This document shows, one piece after another, positions 7,623 through 9,990 of a DNA stretch of 9,990 bases. A program made the position numbers and the translations under genes. This DNA comes from Phycisphaerae bacterium (GTDB lineage Bacteria > Planctomycetota > Phycisphaerae > Sedimentisphaerales > Anaerobacaceae): positions 1 through 9,990 of the forward strand of contig DAOUVA010000118.1 in the NCBI GenBank assembly GCA_030667885.1, given 5' to 3'. The notes beneath the pieces were generated by a model, which had not been told where the DNA came from, did no database searches, and saw only the letters and a list, made by a program, of their open reading frames with translations. The number at the start of each line of letters is the position of its first letter. The stretch's first letter is position 1.

Positions 7623-7860
7623 ATCCCTTTCTTAACCCTCGCTCCCTGAAAGGCCAAATTTTTATTGACCTTCGGAGCTACTAAAAATTCCTTAGCCCAG
7701 GCTCATTGCCTGAACCACACGTTTAGCGGGACTAAACTTTTTTACCGACTCTGACGACTATGCCCGCTTTAATGCCGATCTGAATCGGGACCCATAAAGT
7801 TATGATTTGCAAGCCGGGAATTTCATTCCCACCAGGTAAATCATTTTCCACCTCAAGAAC
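7623..7860 (-). ncRNA. Structured 5' leader, right copy (possible cis-regulatory RNA)
   Basis: This leader is homologous to 6648-6860. On the plus strand the hairpins are: GGCCAA (7652-7657) with TTGACC (7665-7670, one G-U pair in RNA); GCTA (7677-7680) with TAGC (7693-7696); CAGGC (7698-7702) with GCCTG (7708-7712); GTTTAG (7721-7726) with CTAAAC (7732-7737); and CCGAT (7775-7779) with ATCGG (7784-7788). The last holds the place of GCCTG/CAGGC in the left copy with most of its pairs changed. A further hairpin, GGGAAT with ATTCCC, lies at about 7816-7830, outside the shared part. There is also an open frame of 46 codons with no good start here, which I do not take as a gene. Confidence 0.45.
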
Positions 7861-7929
7861 GGGCCTCTTTCTTCAGGCGGTTCGAAAGCATCCGTATGCT
7901 TACGAATTATCACTTCTCACTACCTCACA

Positions 7930-7962
7930 CCTCCTTTCTCCCCAACCTTTGTCAAGGAGGGG
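7930..7962. repeat. GC-rich hairpin with two alternative folds
   Basis: CCCC-AA-CCTT (7940-7949) pairs with AAGG-A-GGGG (7954-7962) around a TGTC tetraloop. Alternatively CCTCCTT (7930-7936) pairs with AAGGAGG (7954-7960). There is no T-tract on the minus strand, so it is a poor terminator. This style of C-rich/G-rich palindrome is common among dispersed intergenic repeats, but only one copy is in the window. Confidence 0.4.
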
Positions 7963-8066
7963 GCTGGCTGTTCTAACTGAACAACTTCTATCCACAAACC
8001 CTGGGCATTGATATTCGTTTATTATTACGTATTCTGTTTCTTTCTTTTTCCTGGCCATTTTGTCAA

Positions 8067-8546
8067 CTAAGGTAAAGGCATTATTGTAAACGTAAGAGTT
8101 CCTTCATACCGTCCGGCGGCTTCGAATGGATTGATCTCCAGACGGAAACTCAAATCAATATTGTGTGAACCCATTTCCGGCTTCGATATGAGTACCGGCT
8201 TTGCCATTGAAACGTATCCATCTGTAATTGGCGATTTTATGGAAATACGATCGGGCGTTATGGATTTGCCCCAGCGATGTGTCAGCGTTGTTATAGATGC
8301 CATTATCGGCCCATGCAGACAGTTGGATTCCACCTTTAGGGTTAAATTTGCTGAAGATGTGCCGAAGATGGTGGGGTACAGTGCCGCTCCCGGTGCAATA
8401 AGAGAGGGTTCCGTGAACTCAATATCTCCGAACTGAAGACTGTCGGACGAAGGAGATATGTTCACAAACGGCGCTTTCGCCTGTGCTATCACGGGCATTG
8501 CGAACAGTATTATTGCCACCAACAAGGTTTTCATCACTCTTCTCAT
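8067..8546 (-). CDS. Small secreted beta-sandwich protein (pilin-like or WxL-like fold)
   Basis: The protein has 159 aa and begins MRRVMKTLLVAIILFAMPV, with a signal peptide cut near AQAKA. I chose the ATG at 8546 because GGAGG lies 5 nt upstream. A longer frame reaches a TTG at 8612 but has no ribosome binding site there, and its added residues are not signal-like. The mature part is mostly alternating beta-strand pattern (SLQFGDIEF, ANLTLKVES, HNIDLSFRLEI). It ends in AGRYEGTLTFTIMPLP, a terminal strand like that closing many fimbrial/spore-coat-U and WxL beta-sandwich domains. It has one cysteine (76). No terminator was seen before the next gene. Inference: it is a surface subunit that may interact with the DUF916-like protein. 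The specific family is not established. Confidence 0.8.
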   Translation of the reverse strand: MRRVMKTLLVAIILFAMPVIAQAKAPFVNISPSSDSLQFGDIEFTEPSLIAPGAALYPTIFGTSSANLTLKVESNCLHGPIMASITTLTHRWGKSITPDRISIKSPITDGYVSMAKPVLISKPEMGSHNIDLSFRLEINPFEAAGRYEGTLTFTIMPLP

Positions 8547-8645
8547 TTTTCCCTCCCCCAATAAACTTACTTTACGAACGACAGCTTCTTTGCCGCCAAC
8601 GAGAAACAGCAAGCTAATTGTTTTCCGGTCCCTCGGATTTACAGT

Positions 8646-8679
8646 GCTGCGTTAATGCCCTCTTTTTCAGCTACGCAGC
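8646..8679 (-). other. 7-bp stem-loop in the leader of the beta-sandwich gene
   Basis: GCTGCGT (8646-8652) pairs perfectly with ACGCAGC (8673-8679) across a 20-nt loop, about 100 nt upstream of the ATG at 8546. It lies between the promoters at 8863-8967 and the gene, so it would be in the mRNA leader. No T-tract follows it. Confidence 0.4.
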
Positions 8680-8771
8680 TTTTCCTGTTCGACTGGCCAA
8701 AGTTCACCAAGGGCTCGAAAGTGCGGATAAAGAAGTGAATTATGCGAAGTCTTTTCATCTCTCCTCAACAT
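8667..8771 (-). CDS. Possible 34-aa leader peptide
   Basis: A short frame begins MLRRDEKTSHNS and ends EQEKLRS, with GAGGAG 4 nt before the ATG. It lies in the leader of the beta-sandwich gene, and its stop falls in the loop side of the 8646-8679 hairpin. A second, overlapping frame (8639-8758, 39 aa, MKRLRIIHFF...) also has GAGGAG just ahead of its ATG. Both are too short to judge by composition, and at most one is likely to be real. Confidence 0.2.
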   Translation of the reverse strand: MLRRDEKTSHNSLLYPHFRALGELWPVEQEKLRS

Positions 8772-8862
8772 CACTCTCCTCACTTTCACTCTCCGTATTT
8801 ACAGCAAGGCCCTACACATAAATGACACGGCCATACTTAATCATATTCCTTGCTAACTTGTC

Positions 8863-8891
8863 AAAATAACAGTTTTCTTTGTCTATGTCAA
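8863..8891 (-). promoter_or_regulatory. Candidate promoter, proximal, for the beta-sandwich gene
   Basis: Read on the minus strand, the site is TTGACA (8886-8891), a 17-nt spacer, then TATTTT (8863-8868). It has a perfect -35 and a weaker -10. A third TTGACA (8859-8864) overlaps the -10 but lacks a good -10 of its own. Confidence 0.5.
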
Positions 8892-8938
8892 TAGCTAAAT
8901 TCCAAAATATAATTTTTTTGGCCTTAGCCGACCTTTGT

Positions 8939-8967
8939 ATTTTACCTAATTATCTAATAGATGTCAA
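8939..8967 (-). promoter_or_regulatory. Candidate promoter, distal, for the beta-sandwich gene
   Basis: Read on the minus strand, the site is TTGACA (8962-8967), a 17-nt spacer, then TAAAAT (8939-8944). It lies 76 bp upstream of the proximal candidate with the same geometry. From here the leader of the 8546 gene would be about 390 nt. The tandem arrangement suggests a well-expressed unit, though which promoter is used cannot be told. Confidence 0.55.
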
Positions 8968-9760
8968 TATCTAAATAGCCCAAGCTGCCAGAGCGGGTGT
9001 GTTTTTTGTATTATTCGGACCCTTATTTCTTCACATTGTCCTCAATTTACAGGGTGAGTCAATTGGCGATATCTCGTAAAGCCATATATAGCAAGGAGAT
9101 ACGGCGCAGAATGCGTGGTTGCGAAAGTGTTTTAGGTTTCGGCGGAACTTGCATAACTTACCAACAGGTAAGATTCGGGCGGAAAATTTTTTTGGTTCCA
9201 ATATATATTTTTTCAGGTTCAGGGACTTTCTTTCGAGGAGTTACTGTTTAATGCCAGAAGATTAGATGCTTTTTCATAACTTATTTTTGTAATCTGAGTT
9301 AATGTAGTTTTGCTTTAAAAGGTTCCTTATTTAGGAATTTGTTGTTTGGTAAAGCAGATATTCCCAGCACTTATCAAGTGACGTTTTTACCGGGCGTTGT
9401 TCTGCTTAGTTACAATGGACGATTAATAAGGCTCAGAAAAAAATGTGTCTTTAAGGTAATTGCTTCTTTTTGCTCCGTAGAAAACAAAGGCCTGTACTCC
9501 AGTGCAACTAAGGGTTCAGAATATCAATCGATGTGGGTATTCTGCGGAGCGATTCTTTTTAATTACACACCCGATTACTGCCTGCCTGAGCTTACTTTTT
9601 GTGATTTGTATATCGTTATCATTTTAATTGTCGCATAGCAGTAAAGCTCACTTTTAATCTTCTTGCAATATTCGCCGGTTGGATGTAAAGTATGCGGGAA
9701 ATTTTTGGAAGTATGTTTTTCTTTTGTGGATATTATCGGGTTCTGGAAAAACAGATATTT
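8968..9760. other. Intergenic stretch with no convincing gene
   Basis: About 790 bp separate the minus-strand promoters from the tRNA. Plus-strand open frames at 8997-9251 (84 aa) and 9339-9638 (99 aa, TTG start) have poor ribosome sites, no recognisable domains and no signal peptide. I see one perfect hairpin, CTTACC-AACA-GGTAAG (9157-9172), flanked by TTCGGCGGAA and TTCGGGCGGAA, with no terminator T-tract directly after it. A TATTAT at 9731-9736 could be the -10 of the tRNA promoter, but no good -35 goes with it. Confidence 0.5.
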
Positions 9761-9834
9761 GCGCCCGTAGCTCAGCTGGATAGAGCAACGGATTTCTAAT
9801 CCGTAGGTCGCAGGTTCGAGTCCTGCCGGGCGTA
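9761..9834 (+). tRNA. tRNA-Arg (anticodon TCT)
   Basis: This 74-nt sequence folds as a full cloverleaf. The acceptor arm is GCGCCCG with CGGGCGT (G1-U72 wobble), and the discriminator is A. The D arm is GCTC/GAGC, the anticodon stem ACGGA/TCCGT with loop TTTCTAA (anticodon TCT), and the T arm GCAGG-TTCGAGT-CCTGC. The 3' CCA is not encoded. It is the only plus-strand gene in the window. The T arm to 3' end is a common integrase target in tRNA genes, but I found no second copy of that segment here. Confidence 0.95.
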
Positions 9835-9990
9835 ATCAAGAGGATGGTTAGTGTTTTTTGCAAGTATTGCGAACGGTAACCTGTATTCTGCACAAAGACT
9901 TACACAATCCAAGCTTAAGTTCGAGAACACTGAATCAGCTATTTTACGTTTTTTGGGTGTTTTTATCGTAAGATACTGTCTTGTAAGATG
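9835..9990. other. Sequence downstream of the tRNA, nothing identified
   Basis: AT-rich sequence with a short GCAA-GTA-TTGC hairpin at 9858-9868 and a weak TTACG/CGTAA inverted repeat near 9945-9972. Neither makes a convincing terminator, and no open frame with a ribosome site begins here. Confidence 0.4.

Larger units (their letters stand above)
5880..7800 (-). repeat. Tandem duplication of a terminator-gene-leader unit, about 1 kb period
   Basis: The left unit runs from about 5880 to 6825 and the right unit from about 6876 to 7800. Offsets between equivalent points are 996 (start of the promoter-flanking block CTTATCTTCCTTCTT), 994 (terminator T-tract) and 975 (start codons). Each unit holds, in plus-strand order, a promoter for the gene to its left, a terminator, a six-cysteine gene and a structured leader. 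The 3' stem-loops and the outer leaders have diverged most. Past 5880 on the left and about 7800 on the right I see no further similarity. I saw no transposase or flanking direct repeats, so duplication by recombination is the simple reading. Confidence 0.75.

Noticed and set aside
7721..7743. Plus-strand terminator (GTTTAG-CGGGA-CTAAAC followed by six T)
   Set aside because: No plus-strand gene ends nearby. The hairpin is conserved in the other leader without the T-run, so it is better read as part of the minus-strand leader structure.
6648..7860. Known riboswitches (c-di-GMP-I/GEMM, cobalamin) in the gene leaders
   Set aside because: Their core conserved strings are missing. The CAGCACTGTAAATCC stretch near 8630-8650 only loosely recalls the cobalamin box, and the rest of the core is absent.
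7728..7868. Minus-strand open frame of 46 codons reading ...NEIPGLQII...GIKAGIVV...
   Set aside because: It has no ATG or usable ribosome site, and the matching frame in the other leader copy is broken by a stop, so coding is unlikely.
8547..8612. 22-residue N-terminal extension of the beta-sandwich protein from a TTG
   Set aside because: There is no ribosome site before the TTG, while GGAGG sits 5 nt before the ATG at 8546, which also places the signal peptide correctly.
8997..9251. 84-aa plus-strand frame starting MCFLYYSDP
   Set aside because: There is no Shine-Dalgarno and no family resemblance, and it overlaps the hairpin at 9157-9172.
9339..9638. 99-aa plus-strand frame with a TTG start
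   Set aside because: Its ribosome site is poor (AGGA only 2 nt away). It has no domain and no signal peptide, and its cysteine- and aromatic-rich composition looks like chance.
9654..9893. 79-aa minus-strand frame containing GRTRTCDLRIRNPLLYPAELRA
   Set aside because: This is the antisense translation of the tRNA-Arg gene, a well-known false ORF.
1..9990. CRISPR arrays, insertion sequences, integrases
   Set aside because: I saw no regularly spaced direct repeats, no transposase or integrase motifs, and no second copy of the tRNA 3' end.

Overview
The window looks like chromosomal DNA of a Gram-negative bacterium with an outer membrane. My best guess is a planctomycete of the Phycisphaerae/Sedimentisphaerales type, with moderate confidence. 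The reasons are the moderate GC content, the Shine-Dalgarno-led genes, an outer-membrane secretin, a lipoprotein, and tandem 'TISGSVG...GLPG...YGW.G.V.P...GY.F.P' beta-sandwich repeats of a kind I associate with that group. No database search was possible.

Layout. All convincing protein genes lie on the minus strand, so they are transcribed from right to left. Starting at the right, there is a plus-strand tRNA-Arg (anticodon TCT, 9761-9834). Next comes about 0.8 kb with no convincing gene. Then come two good sigma-70-like promoters and a leader, followed by a 159-aa secreted beta-sandwich protein (8067-8546). After it lie two tandem paralogous genes for 173-aa secreted six-cysteine proteins (7101-7622 and 6126-6647). 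Each of these has its own strong rho-independent terminator and a long leader that looks structured. A consensus promoter lies just downstream of each terminator and fires into the next gene. The leftmost of these promoters (5918-5946) feeds what looks like an operon of three genes. The first is a 559-aa exported protein with two PapD/DUF916-like modules (3929-5608). The second is a 1209-aa secretin carrying eight N-terminal beta-sandwich repeats (192-3821). The third is a lipoprotein that runs off the left edge (1-163).

How the genes may work together (inference). Every protein gene has a signal peptide, so this is an envelope locus. A secretin forms an outer-membrane channel, and the lipoprotein directly behind it is well placed to be its pilotin. 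The two-module DUF916/PapD-like protein resembles factors that hold or anchor exported beta-sandwich subunits. The three small secreted proteins upstream could be the cargo or the structural subunits. No ATPase, inner-membrane platform protein or prepilin is present, so any such parts would have to lie further left or elsewhere.

The most interesting non-coding signal is in the cassette around the two paralogues. It repeats terminator, promoter, leader and 3' stem-loop. Several hairpins in the two leaders and 3' regions keep their position and pairing while their sequence changes, which suggests structured RNA that I could not assign to a known family.
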